This document shows, in pieces, positions 9,671 to 18,781 of a stretch of DNA of 64,000 nucleotides. Position numbers and translations under genes: made by a program. The DNA is from Thiobacillus sp. (GTDB taxonomy: Bacteria; Pseudomonadota; Gammaproteobacteria; Burkholderiales; Thiobacillaceae). Each line of letters opens with the position of its first letter. Position 1 is the first letter of the stretch. The notes under the pieces were generated by a model that ran no database searches, was not told where the DNA came from, and was given only the letters and a program-made list of their open reading frames with translations. The DNA lies in the NCBI GenBank assembly GCA_019459055.1, contig JAIBEI010000041.1, positions 126,863 to 190,862 on the forward strand. The letters run 5' to 3'.

Positions 9671-10204
9671 TTAAATACTACAGTGGGTGGTCTTTTCGGC
9701 TTTGCTGAGCAGTTTGCGGATCCCCTGGCGAATCCGGATCGACGCGCCGCTGACGGGGTCACTCACGCCGGCATCGATATCCCATACCGTGTTCCAGTAG
9801 TCGTCACTCGAGAATGTCACCGGCAGGGAAAGACTACTGCTCAAGGAGGGGATCGCCTTGGTCGCGCCAACGCAGGTGGGCTTTTTCAGCGGCGGGACCA
9901 ACACCGGCGCCCCGGGGGCATCGCCGATCCACACCGTATAGTCCGTACTCCCGTCGTTGTTGATGTCCACCCCGATTTCCTCGGCGACGGGGGCATCGGT
10001 GAAGGGCGACGCCAGCACCTGCTCGATCGCCCGGTTGGCCGCCGCGATCGCCTCGCTGCGGAACTGCATGTTGGCGACCGCCTTGAGGTTGCTGGTGCTC
10101 ATCATGAACGCCGTGGTCACCATCAGGGTGATCAGCACCAGCAGGATGAGGCCCACCACCAGGGTGGCGCCGCGCTGTGCGCGCATGGAAGCTGGGGTGA
10201 TCAT
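9671..10204 (-). CDS. pilX: Minor pilin assembly protein PilX
   Basis: A 177-aa pilin-like protein. After a short basic leader (MITPASMRAQRG) comes ATLVVGLILLVLITLMVTTAFMM, the PilX-type N-terminal helix, which lacks the Glu5 of major pilins, as is common in PilX/GspK proteins. Next is a SNLKAVANMQFRSEAIAAANRAIEQ heptad-like stretch. The start ATG overlaps the pilW stop (ATGA). PilX acts with PilV, PilW and PilY1 in priming the type IV pilus tip. The remainder is poorly conserved, so the name rests on the helix and position. Confidence 0.87.
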   Translation of the reverse strand: MITPASMRAQRGATLVVGLILLVLITLMVTTAFMMSTSNLKAVANMQFRSEAIAAANRAIEQVLASPFTDAPVAEEIGVDINNDGSTDYTVWIGDAPGAPVLVPPLKKPTCVGATKAIPSLSSSLSLPVTFSSDDYWNTVWDIDAGVSDPVSGASIRIRQGIRKLLSKAEKTTHCSI

Positions 10205-11586
10205 GGCGTTTCCCTCCGTCCGGACGGGTTGGCAAGGCGTGCCGTGCTGGAAAAGACATGGCGCTTGAAGCCGTCGCCGAACGGCCCCAGGGTAAACGGC
10301 GTTCCATCAGCTTTTTTACCCAGCTGATAGGTTTTGCTGTCGACATAACCGGGCGTTGCCCTCTCATTGCGCGCCAGCACATGAATCTTGACCGCGACGA
10401 CGTTGGCGGCATCGCATAGGCCGATGCCTGGGCCGGTGCAGGTCACCCCCGCCTCGTCGACCCATTTGTCAGGGATGCCGTCGCCACGGTTCGTGGGCGA
10501 CACATAGTTGTCCGGATCGGCCCATACGATGCCGACCGAATTGTTTACATCCGCTCCGGAGTCGCTTTTGTCGTCGATGCCGTATTCCACCCGGAAGCCT
10601 TCGATGCCTTCGATCAGGGCGGTTGCTGGCTGATGACTGAGTGTGCCGCCCGCCAGGTCGAACGACGAGCGCATGAGCGTAGGGATGCCGTCGCCCGAAG
10701 TGTTTGCGAAATTGCGGACGTAATAGATATTGGAAACGAATTTGCGCTTGTCCGCCGGGGTGGCACAGTCCATGCTGCTGAAGATAAAGGCCTGGTCTGA
10801 CAGCACGTAGCCGTGGCCGAAAGCATAGACTGAAGAATTGTCGGGCGCGGTGGTCCATGGCGGGTTGACGGTCGCGACCTTGGTGGTGCCGTCATAGCCG
10901 GTGATTGTGGAAAACTTGTCGCCGGTCGACACATTTCCGGGGCCATTGATAATGCGGATTACCGCGCCTTCGTAGAAACCGTCCGTGCTGGAGGCATTCG
11001 CACTCAGGGTGATGGTTGTGGTGCTGCCTGCCTGCGCCGGGCCCGAAACCTCCGCAGCGCAGCGCGTGGACTGGAAGTACATCTTGCCGGCCGTGTCCGC
11101 ATCGCAGTTGCCGCCCGCCCCTGCCACACAGGTCTGGGCATGGCGCACCACCAGCACGTCGGTATCGTCCTGCTGGCTGCCGACCACGCCGCAGCTGCCG
11201 AGATCCGCCTGCACCGGAATGCCGATCAGGTTCTTGGTGTAGTCCGTGGTCCAGTCCGTGGCGCTGTAAGCCAGACAGGGGTCGGGGAGTTCGTCGGGCG
11301 TGTCGATCGGGATGTTCCTTGCCGTGAGGTCGTCGAAATTGGGAACGTACGTCCCCCAGTAACCGGCATGGATGATGTCTTCCTGCAGCAGCTGAATGGC
11401 GAAGCGGCCATTCTCGATCTGCCGGTTCATCTTCGACATCTCGTTGTTGGTGGTGGTGATGTTGAGATACAGCGCCAGCAGCGCGGCCACAACCAGCATG
11501 CCGAGCGTGATGCCGATCATCAGCTCGATCAGCGACAAGCCCCGGATACGGGCGATACGGGCGGGCACGATGATTTTTCTGGTCAT
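10201..11586 (-). CDS. pilW: Minor pilin assembly protein PilW
   Basis: A 461-aa minor pilin. The leader is [16 protein letters not shown], followed by LSLIELMIGITLGMLVVAALLALYL with Glu5, then SKMNRQIENGRFAIQLLQEDIIHAGYWG, the PilW signature. The ATG at 11586 overlaps the pilV TGA. The frame is open further upstream, but that part runs through pilV in another frame. Residues 60-460 form a large cysteine-containing domain. It lies between pilV and pilX as in Pseudomonas-type clusters. Confidence 0.93.
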   Translation of the reverse strand: MTRKIIVPARIARIRGLSLIELMIGITLGMLVVAALLALYLNITTTNNEMSKMNRQIENGRFAIQLLQEDIIHAGYWGTYVPNFDDLTARNIPIDTPDELPDPCLAYSATDWTTDYTKNLIGIPVQADLGSCGVVGSQQDDTDVLVVRHAQTCVAGAGGNCDADTAGKMYFQSTRCAAEVSGPAQAGSTTTITLSANASSTDGFYEGAVIRIINGPGNVSTGDKFSTITGYDGTTKVATVNPPWTTAPDNSSVYAFGHGYVLSDQAFIFSSMDCATPADKRKFVSNIYYVRNFANTSGDGIPTLMRSSFDLAGGTLSHQPATALIEGIEGFRVEYGIDDKSDSGADVNNSVGIVWADPDNYVSPTNRGDGIPDKWVDEAGVTCTGPGIGLCDAANVVAVKIHVLARNERATPGYVDSKTYQLGKKADGTPFTLGPFGDGFKRHVFSSTARLANPSGRRETP

Positions 11587-12146
11587 GACGTCAGGTCCCC
11601 GATACGTATAACCGTGGTGACGACGCGACGGCACAGGTCGCCCGTGCAGGCCGTTCCGCCGTTGTACAGGCCCTGCCCACAGGCGGGGGCGGGGGCCGAA
11701 ACGGGCGTCATTCCCTGCCAGGCCACGGTGATGAGGTATTCGTTGTTGCCGAGGTCTTCGACACAGCCGCGTCCGCCGACGACGGCGCCGACCTGGCCCC
11801 CGCCCATCGTTTCCGCCGCGCCCTGCAAGGCATTGCACCATTCATTGGCATCAATTTTCTGCGGGGTCGCGCCAGTGGGACAGGTCATGCCGGCCCCCAG
11901 CGGGCTGCCGGCGCCGGTGACATAGCTCGCCGCATCGGCCCGGTTGCTGGCGATGCGGCCGGCCATGTCGTTCACCAGCATGATGGCCTGGGAACGTTGA
12001 TAGGCCTCCATCTCGGACGACTGCAGGCGCATCTGCAACCCGGCCAACCCCAGCAGGCCGATAGTCAGGATGATGATGGTGACCAGTACCTCGATCAGCG
12101 AGGTGCCGCGCTGGGCAGGAGAGGAGAGCGTGAAGACGTCTACCAT
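11583..12146 (-). CDS. pilV: Minor pilin PilV
   Basis: A 187-aa pseudopilin with leader [14 protein letters not shown] and processed helix [28 protein letters not shown] (Glu5 present). [28 protein letters not shown] follows, a hallmark of PilV. Cysteines in the C-terminal half probably form disulfides. It overlaps pilE by seven bases and pilW by four, so translation of the operon is tightly coupled. Confidence 0.92.
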   Translation of the reverse strand: MVDVFTLSSPAQRGTSLIEVLVTIIILTIGLLGLAGLQMRLQSSEMEAYQRSQAIMLVNDMAGRIASNRADAASYVTGAGSPLGAGMTCPTGATPQKIDANEWCNALQGAAETMGGGQVGAVVGGRGCVEDLGNNEYLITVAWQGMTPVSAPAPACGQGLYNGGTACTGDLCRRVVTTVIRIGDLTS

Positions 12147-12529
12147 TTTTCCGCCGGCGTCTTGACGCCCCCGCTGTTCAGAGTGAGAACGCCGTCGCTG
12201 GTCTGTGTCCCCGTTGCAGTGAAGGTGATGGTGAAGTTCGGCGGCGTCGCCGCATTGTTTGCATTCATGGCGGGGGTATATTTCGCACCCACTGCGGCAG
12301 GAAGCCTATAGCTCATGGCTGCCAACGTGGTTGCATAGCTGCGGTTGGCCATGAAGAACTGCTGCTGGCGGTTGGCGATGTCCATCATCTCGGACTGCGC
12401 CGCGGCGCGATGGCCGCGTATGACGTATTGGGTGTAGGACGGATAGGCGATGGCCGCCAGGATGCCAATGATCGCCACGGTGATCATCAGCTCTATCAGG
12501 GTGAATCCTTTTTGTCTGCCTGACTTCAT
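12140..12529 (-). CDS. pilE: Type IV pilin PilE, first gene of the minor-pilin operon
   Basis: A 129-aa pilin with a classic short leader, MKSGRQKG, cleaved before [28 protein letters not shown]. The ComP/PilE minor-pilin signature [26 protein letters not shown] follows. The C-terminal part is short, so it is more likely a minor than the major subunit. AAAAGGATAGAGAC before the ATG is a possible ribosome site. The 199 bp between this gene and the divergent thiO (12530-12728) should hold both promoters; I see no clear sigma-54 element there. Confidence 0.9.
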   Translation of the reverse strand: MKSGRQKGFTLIELMITVAIIGILAAIAYPSYTQYVIRGHRAAAQSEMMDIANRQQQFFMANRSYATTLAAMSYRLPAAVGAKYTPAMNANNAATPPNFTITFTATGTQTSDGVLTLNSGGVKTPAEKW

Positions 12530-12728
12530 GTCTCTATCCTTTTTATATGTCCTGAATCCTAATTACCGCGCCAGCTAGCCGCCACAGTTGACCGATGACT
12601 GGCGCTTTGGGGCGAATGGGCGGGAGACTGGCCCCCATCGATGGGAGTGTGCTACCCGGTTATTACGGTACACGGCGCAAATTCTGTAGCCGCTGGGTGC
12701 GGCGCCGGCATGGCGAATCCCTTTAGAA

Positions 12729-13970
12729 TTGCGCGATGAAGAAAATCTGTTTCTGCCGGATAAAAGGGGCCGCAGCTTGACCGGGCATACGCTGGTGGTG
12801 GGCGCGGGAGTATCCGGGCTGAGCGTGGCGCTGGCTTTATTGCAACGTGGCCACGGGGTGAGCGTGCTGGAACGCGGTGCCGTGGGCGACGAGTCGTCGT
12901 GGGCGGGAGGCGGAATCCTCTCGCCGTTGTTGCCGTGGGAGTACGCAGAGGCGGTTGCTGCGCTGGCCCTGCTGTCGATGACGGGCTATGCGGACTGGGT
13001 GGCGGACATCGAGGCGATATCGGGACGGGATGCGGAATTCTGGCTTTGCGGGATGCTGGCGCTGGATGTGGCTGACCCCGAGCAGGCGCTGGTCTGGTGT
13101 GGGGCGCACGGGGTGGCGGCGGAGCGGAACTGCCCGGACACGCCGCATCTGGCGCCCGTCGTGCCGAAGGAAGTAAAGCAATCCGGAATGTCGGCGAAAT
13201 CGAAGGCTTCCAGATCGCCGCGTCGCGTCGCGCCTCGCGATGACGGAATTATTCCATGCATCCCTAAAGAAAATCACATCTGGCTGCCCGATATCGCCCA
13301 AGTGCGCAACCCGCGCCTGGTGGCGGCATTGCGCGCGGCGGTGGTGCGGCTGGGCGGGGTGATCCACGAGCATTGCGCGGCCACCGGGGTGTTGACGCAG
13401 GGCGGACGGGTGACGGCCGTGCAGACGACAGCGGAGACGTTCCCGGCGGACAGCGTGGTGCTGGCAACCGGGGCGTGGTCCGGCCTGGGCCTGGCTGGGC
13501 TGGCGGCCGCGCCGCACATTCGGCCAATACGGGGGCAGATGCTGCTGTTCAAATTGCAGCCGGGCGTGCTGGATACGATTCTGTATCGCAACGGGCTGTA
13601 TCTGATTCCGCGCCGGGACGGCCATGTGCTGGTGGGCAGCACGCTGGAGGATGCCGGCTTCGACAAATCGACCGACGACGCCACGCGCCAACGCCTGCAC
13701 GCAGAGGCGTCCGAACTACTGCCCGCGCTCGCCGCCATGCAACCGGTGCGGCACTGGGCCGGCTTGCGTCCCGGTTCGCCGGACAATATCCCGGTGATCG
13801 ACCGCCATCCGGATTTCGACAACGTGTTCGTCAACACCGGGCATTACCGCTACGGGGTGACGCTGGCGCCCGCTGCGGCGGAATTGCTGGTTGACTTGAT
13901 GGAGGGCAAGGCGCCTGCACTGGATCCTGCGCCGTATCGCTGGCAGGCGGCTTTGGATAGGCATTGGTGA
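12729..13970 (+). CDS. thiO: Glycine oxidase (FAD-dependent), thiamine thiazole synthesis
   Basis: FAD-dependent amine oxidase of the DAO family. ThiO oxidises glycine to the imine used to build the thiazole ring of thiamine. The Rossmann motif is TLVVGAGVSGLS (residues 21-32). Later motifs include SSWAGGGILSPLLPW (57-70) and the C-terminal HWAGLRPGSPDNIPVI and NTGHYRYGVTLAPA. The start is unclear. No in-frame ATG precedes the Rossmann motif, and TTG codons at 12729 and 12777 are the choices; the longer is given. Residues 148-178 come from a dispersed palindromic repeat inserted in frame just before HIWLPDIAQVRNPRL, so the enzyme carries about 30 extra residues. Confidence 0.9.
   Translation: MRDEENLFLPDKRGRSLTGHTLVVGAGVSGLSVALALLQRGHGVSVLERGAVGDESSWAGGGILSPLLPWEYAEAVAALALLSMTGYADWVADIEAISGRDAEFWLCGMLALDVADPEQALVWCGAHGVAAERNCPDTPHLAPVVPKEVKQSGMSAKSKASRSPRRVAPRDDGIIPCIPKENHIWLPDIAQVRNPRLVAALRAAVVRLGGVIHEHCAATGVLTQGGRVTAVQTTAETFPADSVVLATGAWSGLGLAGLAAAPHIRPIRGQMLLFKLQPGVLDTILYRNGLYLIPRRDGHVLVGSTLEDAGFDKSTDDATRQRLHAEASELLPALAAMQPVRHWAGLRPGSPDNIPVIDRHPDFDNVFVNTGHYRYGVTLAPAAAELLVDLMEGKAPALDPAPYRWQAALDRHW
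13170..13260 (+). repeat. Palindromic repeat (CAATCCGGAATG family) inserted in frame in thiO
   Basis: AAGCAATCCGGAATGTCGGC, then GAAATCGAAGGCTTCC, closely match the reverse complement of the element at the folC start (47188-47250). The second half, GATCGCCGCGTCGC...CTCGCGATGACGG, resembles the opposite arm. It encodes SGMSAKSKASRSPRRVAPRD in ThiO without a stop. The boundaries are approximate. Confidence 0.75.
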
Positions 13971-13997
13971 CCCGGGATTGTTCATTATTCGGAGAAC

Positions 13998-14053
13998 GTA
14001 GGGTGCACTCCGTTCACCTTCCGGCGTCAATCGGTGCACAGAGTGCACCCTAC
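13998..14053. repeat. REP-like palindrome, copy 2
   Basis: GTAGGGTGCACTC (13998-14010) and GAGTGCACCCTAC (14041-14053) are perfect arms around an imperfect inner hairpin with CGTCAATCGGTGCA. It lies in the 225-bp gap after thiO. Confidence 0.85.
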
Positions 14054-14195
14054 CCGCAAACGCGACGCCTGTTGAACAATTCTGGATTATTTCCAGGGAG
14101 GCGCCGAGGTGTAGCGCAACCCAGCCAAGCCACTCGCTTCATTTCATGCCGAATCAATAGGATAATCAGCGCGTCCAGCCACCCGCTCACCCTCC

Positions 14196-14381
14196 ATGTC
14201 GCAAGCTCATGTCCCTTCGCCTGTCGATGAAGCCGCTTATCTGCGTGGGGAAGAAACCGCGGCCGCCAGGTTTGAACAGGAACTGTCCGCGGACGACCGC
14301 GTCGACGTGGCGTGCGACGGCACCAGGCGGACGCTGACCCTGGACGACCTGTACGAGGACACGGGGCTACTCGTTGTCTGA
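14196..14381 (+). pseudogene. Small ORF, possible internally deleted Uma2-family remnant
   Basis: A 61-aa frame. Its first half (DEAAYLRGEETAAARFEQ) resembles the start of Uma2/DUF820 proteins, a YL..EE....R.E pattern. Its last third (RRTLTLDDLYEDTGLLVV) resembles their C-terminal end. The central nuclease-like core of about 100 residues would be missing. This assignment is from pattern only and the gene might instead be a real small protein. Its last eight bases overlap the next gene. No function is proposed. Confidence 0.35.
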
Positions 14382-15300
14382 GGCTGCCGGCAAGCGTTCG
14401 CCGCTGATCGTCTGGATCGTCAGCGACGGCAAGCCGGGGCACGTCAATCAATCGCGGGGACTCGCCGAGGCACTGGCGCGCGCCACCACCACCGAAATTC
14501 ATACCTTCCGCGTTTTGCCACCCTGGCGTGCCTGGCTGGCGCTGCTGCTGAAACGTTTTCCCGACAACGCGCTCACCCAACCCGATCTGATCCTCGGCGC
14601 AGGTCACGCCACCCACCCGACGCTGCTGGCCGCACGGCGCGCGCACGGCGGACGCGCAGTGGTGCTGATGAAGCCGAGCCTGCCGCGCCGCTGCTTCGAC
14701 CTGTGCATTCTTCCCCGGCACGATGACATTGCGACGGATGCGCATACGCTGGTGACCGAGGGGGCGCTGAACCGCATCCGTCCGGCGACGGCCCGTGATG
14801 CGAACCGCGGTTTGCTGCTGATCGGCGGCACCTCGCCGCATTTCGAATGGGACAGTGACGCCATCCAGGTGCAGATCAAGCGCATCCTTGCGCGCACGCC
14901 CGACATGCAGTGGACACTGACCACCTCGCGCCGCAGCCCGAAGGATTTTCTGGCGCTGCTGCCGCAGCATCCCCAGCTGAGCATCGTTCCCCACACCGCC
15001 ACCTCGCCCGACTGGCTGCCCGAACAACTGGCCCGATGCGGCACGGTGTGGGTGACGCCCGACAGCGCCTCGATGGTATTCGAGGCATTGACCGCAGGCG
15101 CGGCGGTCGGCGTATTCGACCTGCCGGCCAGCCCGAAAAGCCGCGTCGGCCGTGCGATTGCCCAACTCGCCGATGCGCAGCGCATCACCCGCTTCGCGAA
15201 CTGGTGCGCGAACGATCAATTGCAACCCAACACGCACCCGCTGGCCGAGGCGGATCGCTGTGCCGAATGGATCCTTGAATGGCTGAAGAAAATAAACTGA
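14374..15300 (+). CDS. ELM1/GtrOC1-like protein, putative sugar-nucleotide glycosyltransferase
   Basis: A 308-aa protein of the family named after mitochondrial fission protein ELM1 (DUF1022). The N-terminal signature is IVWIVSDGKPGHVNQSRGLAEAL (about residues 12-34). LILGAGHATHPTLLAARR follows, and later LIGGTSPHFEWD and VTPDSASMVFEALTAGAAVGVFDL, the last resembling the nucleotide-binding end of GT-B enzymes. In bacteria such genes sit in LPS core clusters, as here. The start is TTG at 14374 and overlaps the preceding small ORF. It overlaps the next glycosyltransferase by 22 bases, so they probably work in one pathway. Confidence 0.8.
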   Translation: MSEAAGKRSPLIVWIVSDGKPGHVNQSRGLAEALARATTTEIHTFRVLPPWRAWLALLLKRFPDNALTQPDLILGAGHATHPTLLAARRAHGGRAVVLMKPSLPRRCFDLCILPRHDDIATDAHTLVTEGALNRIRPATARDANRGLLLIGGTSPHFEWDSDAIQVQIKRILARTPDMQWTLTTSRRSPKDFLALLPQHPQLSIVPHTATSPDWLPEQLARCGTVWVTPDSASMVFEALTAGAAVGVFDLPASPKSRVGRAIAQLADAQRITRFANWCANDQLQPNTHPLAEADRCAEWILEWLKKIN

Positions 15301-16421
15301 CCGTCCTGCAACTATTGCCCGCGCTGGAATCCGGCGGGGTGGAACGCGGCACACTCGAAGTGGCGCAGGCGCTGGTCGAGCACGGCCACCGCGCGCTGGT
15401 GATGTCGGCCGCCGGCCGACAGGTCGCATCGCTGGTGGCGTCGGGCGCCGAGCACTTCGCCTGGCCGATCGGAGAAAAGTCGTTCAAAACGCTGCTGCTC
15501 GTCGGCAAGCTGCGCAAGTTTCTGCTGGAACAAAAAGTCGACATCCTCCATGCGCGCTCGCGCGTGCCGGCCTGGATTGCGTATCTGGCCTGGCGCGGCA
15601 TGGATCCGGCGACGCGGCCGCATTTCGTCACCACGGTGCACGGCATGTATGGCGTCAATCGCTACAGCCGCATCATGACGCAGGGCGAAGCCGTGATCGC
15701 CGTTTCCAACACCGTGCGCGACTACATCCTGCGCGAATACCCAGACACGCCGCCGTGGCACATTCAAGTCATCCATCGCGGCGTCGATGAGAAAGACTAT
15801 CCGCACGGCTGGAAACCCGACCCTGTCTGGCAGCAGGCGTTCTTTTCCCAGTTTCCGCGCGCCGCGGACAAGCTGCTGGTCACCCTTCCCGGCCGCATCA
15901 CCCGGCTCAAGGGCCACGAAGACTTCATCGAGCTGATCGCACGGCTGAAACGGCGCGGGCTACCGGTGCACGGCCTCATCGTCGGCGGCGCGTCGACGTC
16001 CAAGCAACGCTATCTGCACAAGCTGCGCTACCGCTTACGTAGCATGGGGCTTGAAACCGACGTCAGCTTCACCGGCCAGCGCGATGACCTGAAAAACATC
16101 CTGGCGATTTCCAGCCTGGTGCTGTCGCTCTCCACCCAGCCCGAATCCTTCGGCCGCACCACGCTGGAGGCGCTGCGACTGGGGGTGCCGACCGCCGGAT
16201 ACGATCATGGCGGAGTGGGCGAGATTCTCAGGGCTGTGTATCCGCAAGGGTTGCTGCCGATTGGCGGCATCGATGCGACGACGCAACGCATCGCATCCCT
16301 GCTGCAACAACCGATCCCGATACCTGAGGGCGAGTACTTTCCGCTGCGCGACATGCTGTCGCAGACATTGGATCTGTATGAGCAGCTTGCCCGGACACCG
16401 CGCAGACAGTCCGGGCAATAA
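15279..16421 (+). CDS. Glycosyltransferase family 4
   Basis: A 380-aa GT-B enzyme. The N-terminal acceptor domain opens with LTVLQLLPALESGGVERGTLEVAQAL, typical of GT4 LPS core transferases. The donor-binding domain has LPGRITRLKGHEDFIELIARL, LSTQPESFGRTTLEALRLGVPTAGYDHGGVGEIL, and the E...E pair that binds the sugar nucleotide. The donor is not predictable from sequence. It begins inside the last 22 bases of the ELM1-family gene. A REP-like repeat follows 23 bp after its stop. Confidence 0.88.
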   Translation: MAEENKLTVLQLLPALESGGVERGTLEVAQALVEHGHRALVMSAAGRQVASLVASGAEHFAWPIGEKSFKTLLLVGKLRKFLLEQKVDILHARSRVPAWIAYLAWRGMDPATRPHFVTTVHGMYGVNRYSRIMTQGEAVIAVSNTVRDYILREYPDTPPWHIQVIHRGVDEKDYPHGWKPDPVWQQAFFSQFPRAADKLLVTLPGRITRLKGHEDFIELIARLKRRGLPVHGLIVGGASTSKQRYLHKLRYRLRSMGLETDVSFTGQRDDLKNILAISSLVLSLSTQPESFGRTTLEALRLGVPTAGYDHGGVGEILRAVYPQGLLPIGGIDATTQRIASLLQQPIPIPEGEYFPLRDMLSQTLDLYEQLARTPRRQSGQ

Positions 16422-16444
16422 TGAATCAGGATGGAATGCTTAAA

Positions 16445-16500
16445 GTAGGGTGCACTCCGTGCACCTTCAGGTCTCAATCGGTGCACGGAGCGCACCCTGC
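16445..16500. repeat. REP-like palindrome, copy 3
   Basis: GTAGGGTGCACTCCGTGCACC (16445-16465) faces GGTGCACGGAGCGCACCCTGC (16480-16500), imperfect at two positions. It lies in the 264-bp gap between the GT4 gene and the O-antigen ligase gene; nothing else is recognisable in that gap. Confidence 0.8.
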
Positions 16501-16685
16501 GCGCGACGAATCGCCAAATGGGCAATCCGGGATGAATTGCCATACCGCATAGTCAACCGCTTCACGACCTATGCGACTAAAATCCAGCCTGCTTGAAAAC
16601 AGGCACTCATCCAATAACACATGGCTGGTCATCCCGACGCTCATTGACCTCGGCTTTCCGCATAAATCTGATTGAAAGTATTTAA

Positions 16686-17858
16686 GTGCGAGCCCCTTTG
16701 TTACCCGCCTCTCTCATGTCGTCCGTCGGCACACGCAAAGCGTCAATAGCACTTTTTTTGCTGTTCGTTTTAGCCGGCAGCCTGCCTCCGAAGTGGGCAG
16801 GCTTCCACATTGCGGGATTTGCCCTGGTCGCCGCCATAGGTTTCGCGCGCCGCGAGGATTGGCACAGCGCCGCAGTACGAACATTTCTGCTATGTACTGC
16901 GCTGTGGCTGGTTCCGGTTCTGCTGACCGCCAGCTTGCAACATGCGCTAGGCATTGCCACAGCGCCAGACTGGCTGGAATTGCCGAAACTCGTCCTGCGT
17001 ATGCTCGGCATTGGTCTAGGCATCATCATCCTTATCCAGCGCGGATGGCTAACCCTGTATTCCGCAACATTCGCATTGCTCTGCGCGTTATCGATACATG
17101 CCGGTGCTGGTGTTATCGACTTGCTTACCGAACCGAATGCAAATCTGAGAGCCTGGCGTCAGATACGCATCAGCGGACTGGTGTTCAACCCCAATCCTTT
17201 CGGCATGTTCATGGCCATTACGGCCATTCTTTCTGCCGGCCTTCTTCGCAACCAGTCATCACATCGTCCAGCGCTCTGGGGGTTACTGGTCGCAGCGCTG
17301 CTCTGCGTGTGGGCATCAGGATCACGCGGTGCGATTCTCACCGTCGCCGCAGGGCTTGTGGTTTTGTACCCGCCTACCAGCCGGACGCGCCTGCTTCTTT
17401 ATATAGGTGCTGCCCTGGCCACTTCGGTTTACCTGTACAGCGGCTTGCAGGCCAATGATATGCACAGCGACAGCGCACGCATGCAAATCATTTCATTTAC
17501 GCTGGAACAGATTCGCCAGGCGCCATGGCTCGGCTGGGGAATTGGCGCGTACGAGCGCCTTCCCGGCCATGTAGTCAACGCACCCCACAACATGTGGCTT
17601 GACCTGGCAGTAAGCAGTGGCTTGGTGGCACTGGCAGGCGGCCTGCTGTCGGCTGTGTTGCTGGTTGTCCGGCTATATCGTCAAAACCAATCCGCGGCGC
17701 GGTTGGCCTTGGCGATGTTCGTGGCCGCTTTGGTGGCGGGCACACTGGAGTATTCCATTCTGGATTCCACGCATTTCAGGGGAGTCTGGGTTCTCGTTGT
17801 GGCATTGGCGTGTTGCACCCTGAATGAAAGTTGCACCCCGCGCGAGACGGCCGGGTGA
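16686..17858 (+). CDS. O-antigen ligase/polymerase-like membrane protein (WaaL/Wzy type)
   Basis: A 390-aa protein with about ten hydrophobic segments and a large loop between late helices. The loop contains WLGWGIGAYERLPGHVVNAPHNMWLDLAVSSGL. The GxG..(N)xxHN(x)xL pattern fits the O-antigen ligase (Wzy_C) domain, in which the His is important. NPNPFGMFMAI and CVWASGSRGAILTVAAG are also typical. It would join or polymerise lipid-linked glycans in the periplasm. The first possible start is GTG at 16686; an ATG at 16716 is an alternative. WaaL and Wzy cannot be told apart from sequence. Confidence 0.82.
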   Translation: MRAPLLPASLMSSVGTRKASIALFLLFVLAGSLPPKWAGFHIAGFALVAAIGFARREDWHSAAVRTFLLCTALWLVPVLLTASLQHALGIATAPDWLELPKLVLRMLGIGLGIIILIQRGWLTLYSATFALLCALSIHAGAGVIDLLTEPNANLRAWRQIRISGLVFNPNPFGMFMAITAILSAGLLRNQSSHRPALWGLLVAALLCVWASGSRGAILTVAAGLVVLYPPTSRTRLLLYIGAALATSVYLYSGLQANDMHSDSARMQIISFTLEQIRQAPWLGWGIGAYERLPGHVVNAPHNMWLDLAVSSGLVALAGGLLSAVLLVVRLYRQNQSAARLALAMFVAALVAGTLEYSILDSTHFRGVWVLVVALACCTLNESCTPRETAG

Positions 17859-18028
17859 AGGCTGAAAGACCTACAGCAATGTGTTGATAAAATACATACG
17901 GTTCGGCACCTTGATTTCAGACCGCAGGCTTTCCAGGCGGATCGGAAAGTCCTGCGTGTCTTGCCCAATGCAGGGTCGACTCGCTCCGCCCACTCTTTAG
18001 ACCTTCTGGAAAGTCCACGTCCCGACCC

Positions 18029-18781
18029 ATGCCACACGTAAACATTCTTTGCCTCAAATGGGGCACCCGCTACGGGCCGCATTACGTCAACATGCTTTAT
18101 CGCGCCGTCGGCCGCAACCTGAACCGGCCATTCCGTTTTTTCTGCTGCACGGACGATGCAAGCGGGCTGGATGCGGGCGTGGAAATCATCCCGTTTCCTG
18201 GCAACCCTGGCGTCAAGCGCGGCTGGCCGGACATTCTGGTCAAGCTGGCGATTCTGCAAGATGGCTTTGGTGGCTTGCAGGGGCCCACGCTGTTTCTCGA
18301 TCTCGACGTCGCCATCACGGGTCCGATGGATTGTTTCTTCGACTACAAGCCGGGCGAGTTCTGCATCATTCACAACTGGGTGAATTGGCGAAAGGCGGTG
18401 CTGGGACGGCGTCCCGCAGTGGGAAATTCCTCCGTTTTCCGTTTCGAGGCCGGCCAGTCGAATTACGCCTACGAAATCTTTCTGCGCGAAATGCACCGCG
18501 CTGAAGACCGCGCCCAATTCAACACCGAGCAGGCTTTTCTGACGTATGCGCTGGGCAACCCGCAGTGGTGGCCGGAAGAATGGGTCAAAAGCTACAAGTG
18601 GAACTGCCGCCCGGCCTTTCCGTTCAACCTGTTCCGCGTGCCGCAACTGCCCGAGGGCTGCCGGATTCTGGTGTTCCACGGTCGCCCCGACCCGGACGAG
18701 GCGATACAGGGGTATCGCGGACGCAAACTCCATCACCGCACGCTCCCCGCGCCATGGATCGCCAACTACTGGAAGCTGTAA
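18029..18781 (+). CDS. GT-A type glycosyltransferase of a polysaccharide cluster
   Basis: A 250-aa cytoplasmic protein. It begins VNILCLKWGTRYGPHYVNMLYRAVGRN, followed by FRFFCCTDD and an acidic DLDVAI motif in TLFLDLDVAITGPMDCFF. That DxD-like site would bind metal and sugar nucleotide, as in GT8/GT32-like enzymes. FNTEQAFLTYAL and FPFNLFRVPQLP mark the acceptor side. The donor and linkage are unknown. The TAA overlaps the ATG of the next gene by one base. The 170 bp upstream (17859-18028) hold no gene and may carry a promoter. Confidence 0.75.
   Translation: MPHVNILCLKWGTRYGPHYVNMLYRAVGRNLNRPFRFFCCTDDASGLDAGVEIIPFPGNPGVKRGWPDILVKLAILQDGFGGLQGPTLFLDLDVAITGPMDCFFDYKPGEFCIIHNWVNWRKAVLGRRPAVGNSSVFRFEAGQSNYAYEIFLREMHRAEDRAQFNTEQAFLTYALGNPQWWPEEWVKSYKWNCRPAFPFNLFRVPQLPEGCRILVFHGRPDPDEAIQGYRGRKLHHRTLPAPWIANYWKL

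Noticed and set aside
12736-12780. ATG at 12736 as a start for thiO
   Set aside because: It is in another frame and stops after 14 codons (MKKICFCRIKGAAA). A frameshift joining it to thiO is possible but not supported.
18565-18780. N-terminal extension of the GT25 gene
   Set aside because: The upstream in-frame sequence lies in the preceding transferase gene and is shadow-like; the ATG overlapping that stop gives the standard GT25 start.
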